DNA from: Gammaproteobacteria bacterium
GTDB taxonomy: Bacteria > Pseudomonadota > Gammaproteobacteria > Enterobacterales > Alteromonadaceae
Reading direction: 5' to 3'
Assembly (NCBI GenBank): GCA_027484495.1
Contig: JAIXSW010000277.1
Location: 1 to 12,732, forward strand
DNA: 12,732 nucleotides
Shown here: positions 12,251-12,732 of the stretch, one piece after another
Position numbering within the stretch: the first letter of the stretch is position 1
How the letters are laid out: each line of letters starts with the position of its first letter
Translations under genes and position numbers: made by a program
Notes under the pieces: generated by a model
Database searches by the model: none
Told to the model about the DNA's origin: nothing
The model's input: only the letters and a program-made list of their open reading frames with translations

Positions 12251-12732
12251 CTTTCTGCGCGGCAGGTCTGGTAACGCACTTCAGCCGGCCCTGCCTGCAG
12301 TAACTGCATACCGCATTGGCGCACCAGGCGTAACGCGGCCAGATTTTGTGGTTGCATACTGGCCTGAACCTGTAAAAAACCCATGCCCAGCGCCTGTTGG
12401 ATCAAGCCGGCATAAGCCGCTTTCGCAAGGCCAGGCGTCTGCTGACCCGGCAATAACATGATGCCGAGTTCCAGCCAGACGCGGTCTGGCTGCAGAGCAA
12501 AACCTGCAGCCATGCCCGCCAGTTGCTGGCGGTTATTGTCCACCGCCAGATAAAACTTTTGCAGCGGTTGCTGCTGATTTGCAAGCAGGCAAGCCTGTAA
12601 TCTGGCGCAGGCTTGCGTTTCAGACAACAGCTGGCCGACAAACTGTTGGGTACGCGGATCTGTATAGATGGGGCTAAGACCAGCCACATCTGCGGCCTGC
12701 AGCGGGCGCACCACAGCAACATCTGTCTGAAA
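12247..12732 (-). CDS. GNAT family N-acetyltransferase (5' end cut by right edge)
   Basis: The frame is open to the window edge, reading FQTDVAVVRPLQAADVAGLS before the visible body, so the true start probably lies just outside. A GTG at 12714 is possible but would drop the first strand. GNAT features are RPLQAADVAGLSPIYTDP near the start, the strand WLELGIMLLPGQQTPGLAKAAY (acetyl-CoA loop Q-x-x-G-x-A), and QPQNLAALRLVRQCGMQ, the Asn-containing motif before the last strands. The length fits the RimJ/RimL-like group that acetylates protein N-termini or small amines; the substrate is unknown. Its stop codon overlaps that of the murein synthase gene by 4 bases tail to tail, with no terminator between. 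Confidence 0.85.
   Translation of the reverse strand, partial: FQTDVAVVRPLQAADVAGLSPIYTDPRTQQFVGQLLSETQACARLQACLLANQQQPLQKFYLAVDNNRQQLAGMAAGFALQPDRVWLELGIMLLPGQQTPGLAKAAYAGLIQQALGMGFLQVQASMQPQNLAALRLVRQCGMQLLQAGPAEVRYQTCRAES

Overview
The window looks like a chromosomal segment of a gammaproteobacterium. Gene content (tpx, mtfA, slyD, a DUF3422 protein, a TIGR02285 protein, a GT51/transpeptidase protein), moderate GC and uniform base use suggest a Rheinheimera/Alishewanella-type or other Alteromonadales/Chromatiales lineage. That placement is inferred from style and family memory, not from a search. I see no rRNA, tRNA, transposase, phage gene or CRISPR array. The region is mostly ordinary housekeeping and envelope genes, with a few odd local features.

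Layout, left to right. (1) The 5' part of tpx (thiol peroxidase, minus) runs off the left edge. Thirty bases upstream of it, on the same strand, is a periplasmic amicyanin-like copper-protein gene carrying a run of 17 A in its coding strand. Divergent from that is a gene for a predicted outer-membrane beta-barrel. (2) A minus-strand pair follows: a membrane fatty acid hydroxylase/sterol desaturase-type enzyme and a LysE/RhtB-type exporter. Their ends overlap by 4 bases, so they are probably co-translated. (3) A DUF3422 membrane-anchored protein (plus) converges on a uracil phosphoribosyltransferase (minus) whose sequence resembles the Bacteroidetes-type subfamily. (4) A divergent mtfA-like zinc peptidase (plus) comes next, then a small secreted His-rich protein behind an operator-like leader, then slyD, which also has a His-rich tail. 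(5) The right third holds a TIGR02285 periplasmic solute-binding-like protein and a 1027-residue bifunctional murein synthase-like protein. A GNAT acetyltransferase gene, cut by the right edge, converges on it with overlapping stop codons.

Themes. Several products belong to the envelope: copper protein and porin, lipid hydroxylase and exporter, DUF3422, His-rich secreted protein, solute-binding protein and murein synthase. Metal handling recurs in the amicyanin-like site, the His-rich peptide and SlyD. The most distinctive signals are: the A17 tract inside the copper-protein gene; the palindrome and 11-bp direct repeats in front of the His-rich gene; two mutually exclusive hairpins overlapping the slyD -10 element; a nested inverted repeat after slyD; and the murein synthase with an altered first glycosyltransferase motif and a long insert in its transpeptidase half. 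I found no clear evidence of a wholly new multi-gene system. The divergent copper-protein/barrel pair is the best candidate for an uncharacterised functional unit.
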